A stretch of 64,000 nucleotides of DNA. Origin: DATAAZ01 sp036259875. Its GTDB lineage: Bacteria; Actinomycetota; Thermoleophilia; Gaiellales; Gaiellaceae. Shown here piece after piece: positions 50,651-58,358 of the stretch (position 1 is the first letter of the stretch; each line of letters opens with the position of its first letter). Both the position numbers and the translations under genes were made by a program. Location: the NCBI GenBank assembly GCA_036259875.1, contig DATAAZ010000006.1, positions 1-64,000 of the forward strand. The letters are read 5' to 3'. The notes under the pieces were generated by a model. That model was given only the letters and a program-made list of their open reading frames with translations. It had not been told where the DNA came from and did not search any database.

Positions 50651-51321
50651 CCAGGTCCCTCCGGGCGAACTCGCTCTCCCTCTTCTTCCTCGCGATCTTC
50701 CTCGCCACGATCGTCGCGCAGTCGATCGTGGGGCTCCACGAGTACAACGAGAGACAGAGCGCGCACGACCAGAACGAGATCGGCTGGTGGCGCTACGTCC
50801 GCTCGTCCCCGTTCGGCGTCGCGGTGCTCGAGAACTGGCAGTCGGAGTGGCTCCAGTTTTTCCTCTTCATCCTCGCGACGGTCTGGCTGCTCCAGCAGGG
50901 CTCGCCCGAGTCGAAGCAGCTCGACCAGGCGGGGCTCGAGAGCGACGAGATGCAGAAGGTCGGGTCGCACGCGGAGCGCGGCTCGCCGCGCTGGGCGAGA
51001 CCCGGCGGCTGGCGCACGCGCCTCTACGAGAACTCGCTCCTCATCGCGTTCGGGACGATCTTCGTCGCCTCGTGGTTCGCGCAGTCCGTCACCGGCTGGA
51101 CGGAGTACAACGACGAGCAGGAGGCGCACCGCGAGCCGACCGTCTCGTGGGCGACCTACGTGACGCGGCCGGACTTCTGGGAGAGGACGCTCCAGAACTG
51201 GCAGTCTGAGTTCCTCGCGGTCGGGACGATGGCCGTCTTCGCGGTCTACCTCCGCCAGCGCGGCTCGCCGGAGTCGAAGCCCGTCGGCGCACCGCACGAC
51301 GAGACCGGCAGCACCGGCTAA
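50647..51321 (+). CDS. DUF6766-like membrane protein with internal duplication
   Basis: 224 residues made of two similar halves, each with two membrane helices and a conserved order: NSLSLFFLAIFLATIVAQS, GLHEYNERQSAHDQNE, ENWQSEWLQFFLFILATVWLLQQGSPESK in the first; NSLLIAFGTIFVASWFAQSVTGWTEYNDEQEAHRE, QNWQSEFLAVGTMAVFAVYLRQRGSPESK in the second. I recognise the pattern as DUF6766, of unknown function. The acidic H/Q-rich loops and the invariant NWQSE suggest a specific binding site repeated twice. GTG 50647 overlaps the preceding peptide. Convergent with mrp. Confidence 0.75.
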   Translation: MTRSLRANSLSLFFLAIFLATIVAQSIVGLHEYNERQSAHDQNEIGWWRYVRSSPFGVAVLENWQSEWLQFFLFILATVWLLQQGSPESKQLDQAGLESDEMQKVGSHAERGSPRWARPGGWRTRLYENSLLIAFGTIFVASWFAQSVTGWTEYNDEQEAHREPTVSWATYVTRPDFWERTLQNWQSEFLAVGTMAVFAVYLRQRGSPESKPVGAPHDETGSTG

Positions 51322-51333
51322 CCGCGACGCCGC

Positions 51334-52434
51334 TTAGCGAGCGACGAGCGGCAGCGCCTTGACGATCCCGACGCCCTGCTCGCGCCGCGTCTCGTCGACC
51401 GCGCGGGCGAGGTCGAGGATCGCCTGCGAGACCTCGCTCGCGGGCTCGGCAACGACGATCGGCTCGCCCTCGTCCGCGAGCGCCGCGAGGCGGGGGTCGA
51501 ACGGGATGCGCGCAAGAAGGGGCGCCTCGATCTCCTGCGAGAGCGCCTCGCCGCCGCCCGAGCCGAAGAGCTCCTCGCCGGTCGCCGCCATGTACGCCAT
51601 GTTCTCGACGACCCCGAGCAGGCGCATGTTGGTCTTCCGCGCCATCTGTGCCGCGCGGACCGCGACCTGCTGCGCGGCGCGGTGCGGCGTGGTGACCACG
51701 AGCGCCTCCGCGCGCGGCAGGAGCTGGCCGAGCGAGATCGCGACGTCGCCCGTCCCCGGCGGCATGTCGACGACGAGCACCTCGAGGTCGCCCCAGTGCA
51801 CGTCGGAGAGAAACTGCTCGAGCGCCCGGTGCAGCATCGGGCCCCGCCACATGACGGGCGAGTTCGCGTCGAGGAAAAACCCGATCGACATGACCTTCAG
51901 GTCGCCGCGAAGCGGCGGCAGGATCATCTTGTCCACCGCGACCGGCCGCTGGTGGATCCCGAGCATGTGCGGGATCGAGTAGCCGTAGACGTCCGCGTCG
52001 AGGATCCCCGTCCGCCGGCCGAGGCTCGAGAACGCCGCCGCGAGGTTGGCCGCGAGCGACGACTTTCCGACCCCGCCCTTGCCGCTCGCGACCGCGATGA
52101 CGCGCGTCTTCGCGTCGACGGAGATCCCGGGTGTTCGCTGCGCGACGCCTCCGCGCAGGCGCTGCGTGAGCGCCGCTCGTTCTTCCGGCGTCATGACCGT
52201 GAACGAGAGCTCGACCTGCTCGACGCCGTCGAGCGGAGCAAGCGCCCGTTCGACTTGGCTCTCGAAGCTCGCGCGAAGCGGGCAGCCCGGGACGGTGAGC
52301 GCGAGCTCGACCCCGACCCGCCGGCCGGCGACGTCGATCCGCCGCACCATGTCGAGTTCGACGACGGAGCGCCCGAGCTCGGGGTCGATCACCTGCTCGA
52401 GCGCCTTCGCGATCTGCTCGCGCGAGGGCTCCAC
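51334..52434 (-). CDS. mrp: Mrp/NBP35-family P-loop ATPase (Fe-S carrier type)
   Basis: 366 residues: an N-terminal MIP18 domain (about 5-85, VIDPELGRSVVELDMVRRI) and a ParA-like ATPase with the deviant Walker A VASGKGGVGKSSLAANLA, DADVYGYSIPHML and VVDMPPGTGDVAISLGQ. Mrp proteins bind and transfer Fe-S clusters or act in tRNA/Fe-S maturation. Where many homologues have a CPHC-like CxxC pair, this one reads ENMAYMAATGEELFGSGGG, so the canonical cluster ligands are absent. It lies convergent to DUF6766 with only 12 bases between stops. Confidence 0.9.
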   Translation of the reverse strand: MEPSREQIAKALEQVIDPELGRSVVELDMVRRIDVAGRRVGVELALTVPGCPLRASFESQVERALAPLDGVEQVELSFTVMTPEERAALTQRLRGGVAQRTPGISVDAKTRVIAVASGKGGVGKSSLAANLAAAFSSLGRRTGILDADVYGYSIPHMLGIHQRPVAVDKMILPPLRGDLKVMSIGFFLDANSPVMWRGPMLHRALEQFLSDVHWGDLEVLVVDMPPGTGDVAISLGQLLPRAEALVVTTPHRAAQQVAVRAAQMARKTNMRLLGVVENMAYMAATGEELFGSGGGEALSQEIEAPLLARIPFDPRLAALADEGEPIVVAEPASEVSQAILDLARAVDETRREQGVGIVKALPLVAR

Positions 52435-52515
52435 GCTGCCAGCCTAGCAGCGTATTCCGTCCGGAAACGCCTGCAGACGGGCAGGTCGACGGCTGGGGCC
52501 GTACGCTTCACGGCT

Positions 52516-52983
52516 ATGGGCGGGGTACGTCCGAGGCTCCTGAGCGTCCCGGCGCTCGCGCTCGTTCTGGCCGCGTCCGGCTGCGGCAGCGACGAGGGAA
52601 CGAGCACCGCGACGGTCGCCGAACCGGGCGCGACGGCGGAGACGCGGACCGGAGACGACGGCGAGGCCGGTCTTCCGGCGATCGTGGTCGAGTCGCCGAC
52701 GCCGGGTGAGAGGGTGACGAGCCCCGTAACGGTGTCAGGCAGCGCGAACGTCTTCGAGGCGAACGTCACCGTCCGCGTGCTCGGCGCGAATGGGCGCGAG
52801 CTCGCCCACACCTTCACCACGGCGACGTGCGGGACCGGCTGCCGAGGCGAATTCTCGGTCCCGGTCGGGTTCCGCGTCCGCGAGACGGAGGCGGGCACGA
52901 TCCTCGTCCACGACGACGACGCGGCCGGGACGGGCACGCCGCCGCACCAGGTTCGAGTTCCCGTCCGCCTCGCGCCCCGCTGA
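52516..52983 (+). CDS. Gmad2-domain lipoprotein
   Basis: 155 residues. Signal peptide with lipobox LAASGC (Cys about 23), a Thr/Ala-rich linker, then a single Ig-like Gmad2 domain (about 55-155): IVVESPTPGERVTSPVTVSGSANVFEANVTVRVLGANGRELAHTF and GEFSVPVGF. The two Cys at about 119 and 123 (CGTGC) could form a disulfide. Gmad2 domains occur in exported proteins of spore-formers and actinobacteria; function unclear. ATG 52516 chosen for the signal peptide. It diverges from mrp and its stop lies 10 bases from the IMPase stop. Confidence 0.83.
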   Translation: MGGVRPRLLSVPALALVLAASGCGSDEGTSTATVAEPGATAETRTGDDGEAGLPAIVVESPTPGERVTSPVTVSGSANVFEANVTVRVLGANGRELAHTFTTATCGTGCRGEFSVPVGFRVRETEAGTILVHDDDAAGTGTPPHQVRVPVRLAPR

Positions 52984-52992
52984 CAGGCGCGG

Positions 52993-53835
52993 TCAGTCGT
53001 TCGCGGGGCCGCCCGCGAGCCGCTCGAAGAGCTCGCTGCACGTCTCGACGGTCGCGGCTGCGACGACGCGCGAGCGGGCGACGACGTCGAGGCGCGCGTC
53101 CGTGAAGCGCACGTCTTCGGGCAGCTCGATCGCGAGCCCCCGCTCGCGCACGAGCAGCTGGGCGGCGGCGATGTCGACGCTGCGGGCGGGCTTCAGCGAG
53201 CACACCGCGTCGACGCGGCCGGCGGCGAGGTGGCAGAGCGCGAGTGCGAGCGAGCCGAGGACGCGCGCGCGGTAGGCGAGGCCGACCATCCCGGCGACCT
53301 TGTCGGCGAGGAGATCGGTCCGCGTCGCCTCGATCACGAGGACCTCGACGTCGTCCTTCGGTCCCGGCCCGTCCAGCGCGAGGCCGTCGAGCCGCGCGCC
53401 CTCGCCACGGGCAGCCGTCCATTCCTCGCCCGTGCCGAAGTCGTAGACGTACGCGAAGAAGACGTCCGCCATGGTCGGCCCGTCGGCGATCGCGATCGAC
53501 AGGGCGAAGAAAGGGATCCCGCGCTTGGCATTGAGGCTGCCGTCGATCGGGTCGAGGACGACGCGGAGGTCGTCGCCGCCGCTCCCGCCGATAGCCGTCT
53601 CGCCGAGCTCCTCCGAGACGAGCGTCAGCGGAACCGCGAGCCGCTCGAGGACGCGCACGACCGCGTCCTCGGCCGCCTGGTCGATTGCGGTCGTCTCATC
53701 GCCGCCCATGCCGGCGCCGACCTTCGGCTCTCGCTCGTAACGGGTCGGCAGCTCGGCGAGAGCCCGCATGACCGCCGAGCCGGCCTCCCGGCAGACGGTT
53801 TCCCATGCGCCCGCGGCTTCGTTGCGGCCGTTCAC
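52993..53835 (-). CDS. Inositol monophosphatase/FBPase-family phosphatase
   Basis: 280 residues of the Li-sensitive, Mg-dependent phosphatase superfamily. Metal ligands: SEELGE (Glu), VVLDPIDGSLNAKRGIPFFALSIAI (DPxDGSxN) and the C-terminal ARSVDIAAAQLLV (Asp; WD replaced by VD). The N-terminal GGDETTAIDQAAEDAVV is as expected. The motif set is nearer to archaeal-type dual IMPase/FBPase than to SuhB, so fructose-1,6-bisphosphatase activity is possible. Stands alone. Confidence 0.85.
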   Translation of the reverse strand: MNGRNEAAGAWETVCREAGSAVMRALAELPTRYEREPKVGAGMGGDETTAIDQAAEDAVVRVLERLAVPLTLVSEELGETAIGGSGGDDLRVVLDPIDGSLNAKRGIPFFALSIAIADGPTMADVFFAYVYDFGTGEEWTAARGEGARLDGLALDGPGPKDDVEVLVIEATRTDLLADKVAGMVGLAYRARVLGSLALALCHLAAGRVDAVCSLKPARSVDIAAAQLLVRERGLAIELPEDVRFTDARLDVVARSRVVAAATVETCSELFERLAGGPAND

Positions 53836-53905
53836 GTTCGAGCGTCCGGGACCCGGCAGACGCGCTCAGCAGGCGTTTCTCCGGCGTGGAGCTCGAGAAA
53901 CCGCT

Positions 53906-55039
53906 TCACTCGTCGAGCGGTGCGAAGAGGAGGCCGCTCGTCAGCTTCGGGAAGAAGTAAGTGCTCTTTTCGGGCATCGTCTCGCCGGCGAGCGCCACGG
54001 CTTCGACCTGCTCGATCGTGGGCGCGCGGACGAGGAACGCGGCCGACGCGCTCCCGGAGCGAACGGCTCGCTCAGCCTCGGCCGCGCTCGGCGTGTAGCG
54101 AACGTCTTCGAGCGGAAGTTGCGCGAGCGCTGTGGTGTCGAGGACGCCGAGCGGACCGCGTTCGGGGTCCGCCTCCGCCAGCACGGCTCCCTCGCGCCGC
54201 AGCACGACGAACGCGGGCCGGTCGCGCGGAACGCGGCGGAGGCGATCGAGCGCCTCGATCGCGCCGCCGTCGAGCGTCGTGACGTGAAAGCGGCCGTTCA
54301 GCTCCGGAACGCGCCCCGACGCCACCCGGTGCGTCGGGAAGATGACGACGCCCGGGTCGTTGCGGCTGACGAGGGCGGCGAGCAGGTAGGCGGTCTCCGC
54401 GGTTCCCTCCTCCTGGTGCAGGCGGAGCGCCGTCTCGTAGCGGTGATGCCCATCCGCGATGATCACGGCGCCGCGGACGCGCGCGAGCGCCCGGCCGCGC
54501 TCAGCCGGGTCGGTGATCCGCCAGAGGCGGCTCGTAACGCCGTCGAACTCGACCTCTAGCTCGGGCGGGCGCCCGGGCGTCGGCTCGGGCGGCTGGCCCT
54601 CGTGAAGGAGGAGGACGGGCGAGAGCTTCGTCCGCACCGCGCGCAGGAGCGCGAGCCGCGCCTCCCTCTGGCGCCCGACCGTCCGCTCGTGCGGGAAAAC
54701 GACGCCGGCCGCGTACGGCTCGAGCCGGATCCGCACGACGAGCCCGCGGCGTGTATGCGGCATGCCGTCCGGGCCGGGAAACTCCTCCTCGAGGAGCCAC
54801 ACGGCGGGGTCGATCTCGCGGACGAGGACGCCGGAACCCTTCCACGCGTCGAGAGCCCGCGCAGCGTCCGCAGGGCTGTCGGGATGGAGAAGCCGGACGA
54901 CGTTGTACGGGCTCGCGGCGAGCAGGCGATCGCGGAGGTCGGGCGAGATGACGTCGTGCGGCGGGGCGACGAGCGTTTCGAGCGGCCCGGCGCGCCGGGT
55001 GTCGTAGCGGAGCGCGCGGAACGGCTTCAGGTGGGCCAC
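53906..55039 (-). CDS. DUF1015 family protein
   Basis: 377 residues. Recognisable by AHLKPFRALRYDTRR, VAPPHDVISPDLRDRLLAASPYNVVRLLHPD, VFPHERTVGRQREARLALLRAVRTKLSPVLLLH, IIADGHHRYETALRLHQE and the C-terminal YFFPKLTSGLLFAPLDE, all typical of DUF1015. The HHRYE motif suggests nucleotide or phosphate handling (family linked to serine kinase-like proteins in some bacteria), but no activity can be stated here. It diverges from the nuclease at 55266 across 226 bases (55040-55265), in which I see a G-rich run (GGGGGCCCCGGGGGGGAGGG) and no ORF. Confidence 0.85.
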   Translation of the reverse strand: MAHLKPFRALRYDTRRAGPLETLVAPPHDVISPDLRDRLLAASPYNVVRLLHPDSPADAARALDAWKGSGVLVREIDPAVWLLEEEFPGPDGMPHTRRGLVVRIRLEPYAAGVVFPHERTVGRQREARLALLRAVRTKLSPVLLLHEGQPPEPTPGRPPELEVEFDGVTSRLWRITDPAERGRALARVRGAVIIADGHHRYETALRLHQEEGTAETAYLLAALVSRNDPGVVIFPTHRVASGRVPELNGRFHVTTLDGGAIEALDRLRRVPRDRPAFVVLRREGAVLAEADPERGPLGVLDTTALAQLPLEDVRYTPSAAEAERAVRSGSASAAFLVRAPTIEQVEAVALAGETMPEKSTYFFPKLTSGLLFAPLDE

Positions 55040-55265
55040 CGGGCCGCCAGGCTACCGAACGCCGTCGCTCGCCCAGCGACCCGAGCGCCGTCCCTCGTAC
55101 GGCACGCTCGAGGCGAAGAGTCGGCACGTTCGGCGCGCCACGGGCGCGCTGCTTCTCCGTACGCTGAACCGCGAGGGGGAACACCAGTAGGGGGCCCCGG
55201 GGGGGAGGGTCACGCGCGAGGCCCGCCGCGCGAGGCGCGTCCGTCGCGCCGCCTAGACTCGAGGC

Positions 55266-56162
55266 GTGAGCGTCGCCCTCGAGCACGTTGCGACGCGTCT
55301 CCCCGACGACACCGCCGTCCGCATCGCCGACCTCGTCGAGGACCGCGTCATCGAGGGCGTCTTCGCGGTGACCCGCAAGCGGCGCCTGCGAACGCGCGCG
55401 GGTCGCGCGTACCTCGCGCTCGAGCTCGCAGACGCAACCGGCCACGTCGAGGGGCGCGTCTGGAGCGACGTAGAGCTCCTCGACCCCCGCTTCCGCGAGG
55501 GCGACGCGGTTCGCGTCCTCGCGCGGGTCGAGCGGTTCCGAGACCGGCTCCAGCTCGATGTCCGCTCCGTCGAGCCGACGAAGGCCGAGCCCGGCGCGCT
55601 GGTGCCCGGGACGCGGCGGGACCTGGACGAGCTCGACGGGTTCCTCGAGTTCCTGGCGGGCGAGCTCGCGCATCCGGGGCTCCGAGCCCTCGTCGACGCG
55701 TTCATCGGGGATCTCGCCTTCCGCGAGCGCCTCCGCTCGCTCCCCGCAACGCCGGACGGTCACCACCGCTACGCAGGCGGACTCCTCGAGCACACGGTCG
55801 CCGTCGCGACGCTGGCTCGCGACGCAACTGAGCTCCACCGACGGCTCCGCCGCGACCTCGTGGTTGCCGCAGCGCTCGTCCACGACGCCGGGCGGACGCG
55901 CGAGCTGGACGGCGGGCCGCTTGCGCTTCCGACCGAGGAGGGCCGTCTGCTCGGGCACGTCCACCTCGGCCTTCGCATGATCGACGAGCGGGCGGGCGTG
56001 CTCGCCCCGGATGTCCGCGCCGAGCTCCTGCATGCCGTCGCGTGTCATCACGACGCTCGCGCGGCGCGAACTGCCGAGGCACTCGTCCTGTACCACGCGA
56101 ACCAGCTCGACGCCGCTGCCGCCACCCGTCCTGCAGGCGAGGTCGCCGAGACCCCTTCCTGA
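55266..56162 (+). CDS. OB-fold plus HD-domain phosphohydrolase (YhaM-like 3'-5' exonuclease)
   Basis: 298 residues. An N-terminal OB fold (AYLALELADATGHVEGRVWSDVELLDPRFREGDAVRVLARVERFRDRLQLDVRSVEP, about 50-105) is joined to an HD domain with HHRYAGGLLEHTVAVATLA, the HD pair in ALVHDAGRTREL, GRLLGHVHLGLRMID and HAVACHHDARAARTAEALVLYHANQLDA. The order OB-HD and the HHxxxGLLEHT motif match YhaM 3'-5' exoribonucleases. GTG 55266 start. The next gene begins 169 bases downstream; 56163-56331 contains no supported feature. Confidence 0.83.
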   Translation: MSVALEHVATRLPDDTAVRIADLVEDRVIEGVFAVTRKRRLRTRAGRAYLALELADATGHVEGRVWSDVELLDPRFREGDAVRVLARVERFRDRLQLDVRSVEPTKAEPGALVPGTRRDLDELDGFLEFLAGELAHPGLRALVDAFIGDLAFRERLRSLPATPDGHHRYAGGLLEHTVAVATLARDATELHRRLRRDLVVAAALVHDAGRTRELDGGPLALPTEEGRLLGHVHLGLRMIDERAGVLAPDVRAELLHAVACHHDARAARTAEALVLYHANQLDAAAATRPAGEVAETPS

Positions 56163-56331
56163 ATGACGACTCGTCGTCGCCGCGATGGGGTCCAAGGCAC
56201 GAACCCGGGGGCGGCCGGGTCGAAGCGGAGACGGCAAGCGCAAGCGAGGATCCGGCGTTCGGCCGGTGAGCAGGCCCGGCGGCTCGGTGCTTCGTTCCGA
56301 AAGGACTTCGAATCGCGGTAACGTCCGCCGC

Positions 56332-56826
56332 ATGGCGGACGGACGGCTGCTTGCGATCTACCTCAACGACCACCTGGCTGGTGCGACGGTGGGAATCGAG
56401 CTGGCGCGCCGCTCGCTTCGGGCCAACCGGGGCACGGAGCTCGGCCGCTTCCTCGAGGAGCTGCTGCGGGAGATCGAAGACGACAGGCGGACGCTCGAGT
56501 CGATCATGGACGCGTTGCGCATTCCGAAGAGCGCGGTCAAGCCGCGACTCGCCGTTGTCGCCGAGCGGGTCGGCCGTCTGAAGCTGAACGGACAGCTGAC
56601 GGGATACTCGCCGCTCAGCCGCGTCCTCGAGCTCGAAGGCCTGACGATCGGCGTCGCGGGCAAGCTGAGTCTCTGGCGAAACCTGCGCGACGGCGCACGG
56701 CTCGCCGAGCAGCTGCCGGGCGTCGATCTCGATGCCCTGATCGGCCGCGCCGAGCGCCAGCTGAGCTCGATCGCCGAGCACCGGGTCGCCGCGGCGCGGG
56801 TGGCGCTCGCCCCGCCCCTCGGCTAG
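56332..56826 (+). CDS. Conserved all-helical protein of unknown function
   Basis: 164 residues, predicted almost wholly helical: LLAIYLNDHLAGATVGIELARRSLRANRGTELGRFLEELLREIEDDRRTLESIMDAL, then SAVKPRLAVVAERVGRLKLNG, SPLSRVLELEGLTIGVAGKLSLWRNL and LDALIGRAERQLSSIAEHRVAAA. The early YLNDHLAGATVGIELARR with later LEEL..EIEDDR recalls ferritin-like helical bundles, without a convincing set of metal ligands. ATG 56332 chosen because the longer frame has no such pattern. Recurrent in actinobacteria by my recollection; no known function. Confidence 0.7.
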   Translation: MADGRLLAIYLNDHLAGATVGIELARRSLRANRGTELGRFLEELLREIEDDRRTLESIMDALRIPKSAVKPRLAVVAERVGRLKLNGQLTGYSPLSRVLELEGLTIGVAGKLSLWRNLRDGARLAEQLPGVDLDALIGRAERQLSSIAEHRVAAARVALAPPLG

Positions 56827-56887
56827 CGCGGCTCGACGGAGGTCAAGCTTGCCGCTACGCGCCGCGAAGCGGCCGGCGCAAGCCCGG

Positions 56888-57247
56888 CTAGGCGGCCCGG
56901 CGGCTCGACGCGCGGGTGCCGGTCAGCGCGAATCCGAGCTCCGCAATCGCCTCGGGGACGAGCCGGTAGAACGCCCACGTCCCGCGCCGCCGCGCCTCGA
57001 CGAGGCCCGCCTCCCGCAGGACGCGCAGGTGGTGCGAGACGGTCGGCTGCGCGAGCCCCAGCTCCCCGACGAAGACGCAGACGCACACCTCGTCGGCTCC
57101 CGCCAGCCGGTTCACGATCGCCACCCGGGTGGGGTCGGCCAGGGCCTTGAATCGTGCAGCCAGCACGACGCGCTCCTCCTCGGGAAGCGGAGGCGCACCC
57201 GGAGCGCAGCACGGCGCCGAGACGAGCGGCAGCTCCTTCATTGACAT
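56888..57247 (-). CDS. ArsR/SmtB-family metal-responsive repressor
   Basis: 119 residues. The winged helix has FKALADPTRVAIVNRLAGADEVCVCVFVGELGLAQPTVSHHLRVLREAGLVEARRRGTWAFYRL. The CVCVF motif at the start of the DNA-binding segment is the alpha3 Cys pair used by ArsR sensors for As(III)/Sb(III) and other thiophilic metals; a further CC lies near the N-terminus (APCCAPG). Start ATG 57247 (MSMKELPL) or ATG 57241; no ribosome site, and TATATT lies 5-6 bases before ATG 57247, so a leaderless transcript is likely. It diverges from the 16-residue Cys-rich peptide. Confidence 0.9.
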   Translation of the reverse strand: MSMKELPLVSAPCCAPGAPPLPEEERVVLAARFKALADPTRVAIVNRLAGADEVCVCVFVGELGLAQPTVSHHLRVLREAGLVEARRRGTWAFYRLVPEAIAELGFALTGTRASSRRAA

Positions 57248-57300
57248 CGTTCAATATAGCCCCTACCGTTGCATCGACGTTCATCGATCAAGGAAGGAGG
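57240..57300. promoter_or_regulatory. Divergent arsR / Cys-rich peptide control region with two inverted repeats
   Basis: Inverted repeat 1 ATTGA-N6-TCAAT (57240-57255) covers the arsR start and its TATATT box. Inverted repeat 2 ATCGA-N6-TCGAT (57273-57288) lies downstream on the peptide side. On the plus strand TTGACA (57241-57246) is a perfect -35 box, with TACCGT (57264-57269) 17 bases later as a weak -10. A strong ribosome site AAGGAAGGAGG ends at 57300, five bases before the GTG of the peptide. The two repeats share 5-6-5 spacing, as for paired operators. Binding by ArsR is inferred. Confidence 0.55.
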
Positions 57301-57305
57301 CGCTC

Positions 57306-57356
57306 GTGTCCTGCTGCGACTGCGACTGCGACTGCGGATCCGGCTGCTGCGCGTAG
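57306..57356 (+). CDS. 16-residue cysteine-rich peptide (candidate metal-binding micropeptide)
   Basis: GTG 57306 to TAG 57354-57356 encodes MSCCDCDCDCGSGCCA: 7 cysteines and 3 aspartates in 16 residues, with the pattern CC-D-C-D-C-D-C then GSG-CC. AAGGAAGGAGG ends five bases before the start, one of the strongest ribosome sites in the window, and a TTGACA box lies upstream. It faces an ArsR repressor with its own Cys-rich sensor sites. Too short for gene callers; the frame is also open upstream, but only this part has a ribosome site. A metallothionein-like chelator, regulator or leader is inferred; none is demonstrated. Confidence 0.55.
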   Translation: MSCCDCDCDCGSGCCA

Positions 57357-57383
57357 ATCCACGGTCGGCGCCGGTGCGGACGC

Positions 57384-58322
57384 CTACACGTTGAACCGGA
57401 TGTGGAGGACGTCGCCGTCCTCGACGACGTACCCCTTCCCCTCGAGGCGCATGACCCCGCGGCGCGCCGCCTCGGCGTGTGATCCCGCCGCTGCGAGGTC
57501 GTCCCAGCGGACGACCTCGCAGCGGATGAAGCCACGCGCCATGTCCGAATGGATCTCAGCGGCCGCGTCGAGAGCCGTCTCTCCGCGCCGAAGCGTCCAC
57601 GCCCGGGTCTCGCTCACATCCGCGGTGAAGAAGCTGAGGAGCCCCAGCGCCTCGAAGACCTGCGGAACTACCACCTCGAGCGCGGACGGCGCGTCTCTGA
57701 ACTCTGCCGCCTCGTCGCCGGGCAGCTCCGCCAGCTCGGCTTCGAGCTTCAGGTCGATGCCCCGCGGGCCGTTCTCGACCGCGACGAGCGGCTTCGTCGT
57801 CAGCGGCTCGAGCGCGGCAGGGAGCGGGCGCTCGTAGTCGCGGAGCGGGCGGCCCTCGTCGAGGTGCGCGAGAAGCGCGGAGAGCTCGCCTACCTCCCGG
57901 CGAAGTGCCGGGTCGCCTGACTTCGCCTCCTTCGTCACCCGCTCGAGCCGTCGTTCGACATGCTCGCGATCCGCAGCGACGAGCTCGAGCTCGATCGTCT
58001 CGAAGTCGCGGCGCGGGTCGGCGTCCGGAACCCAGCCGTTCAGCACGGCGAGAAGGGCGTCAACCTCGCGAAGGCCGCCGAGGAGCTGCCGGCCCGTCCC
58101 CGGAACGTCGACGATACGGGCCGCCGCCGGGGTCACCTTCCTTGCGCCGACGACCTCCGCGACGCGGTCGAGCCGCCCGTCGGGGATCGGCGCCATCCCG
58201 AGGTTCGGCTTCGTCGCGACCGTCGCGTAGGCGGTGATCTCGGCACCCGCCTTCGTGAGCGCGTTGAAGAGCGTCGTCTTGCCCGCGTTGGGGAGCCCGA
58301 CGATGCCCGCCTGAAGAGCCAC
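57384..58322 (-). CDS. Shortened YchF-like GTPase/ATPase
   Basis: 312 residues; YchF/OLA1 is usually about 363. G1 is GLPNAGKTTLFNALTKAG and the C-terminal TGS-like domain reads DVSETRAWTLRRGETALDAAAEIHSDMARGFIRCEVVRWDDL with GKGYVVEDGDVLHIRFNV, as in YchF. But after the switch region IVDVPGTGRQLLGGLRE, the family's GASKGEGLGNKFLANIRE and the segment behind it are missing; NxxE-type base recognition reads VAVENG. It could be a diverged paralogue or a lineage-specific reduced form. Downstream gap to the Cys-rich peptide is 27 bases. Confidence 0.75.
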   Translation of the reverse strand: MALQAGIVGLPNAGKTTLFNALTKAGAEITAYATVATKPNLGMAPIPDGRLDRVAEVVGARKVTPAAARIVDVPGTGRQLLGGLREVDALLAVLNGWVPDADPRRDFETIELELVAADREHVERRLERVTKEAKSGDPALRREVGELSALLAHLDEGRPLRDYERPLPAALEPLTTKPLVAVENGPRGIDLKLEAELAELPGDEAAEFRDAPSALEVVVPQVFEALGLLSFFTADVSETRAWTLRRGETALDAAAEIHSDMARGFIRCEVVRWDDLAAAGSHAEAARRGVMRLEGKGYVVEDGDVLHIRFNV

Positions 58323-58358
58323 GGCGGCACCGTACCGCCGAGCCGGCGGCGGTGGTCC

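Noticed and set aside
55040..55265. A G-rich run (GGGGGCCCCGGGGGGGAGGG) as a functional quadruplex
   Set aside because: G-tracts are frequent in this GC-rich DNA and no regular spacing or link to a promoter was visible.
56163..56331. Coding start for a longer version of the helical protein
   Set aside because: The upstream in-frame stretch is Arg/Gly-rich with no family pattern; ATG 56332 begins the conserved part.
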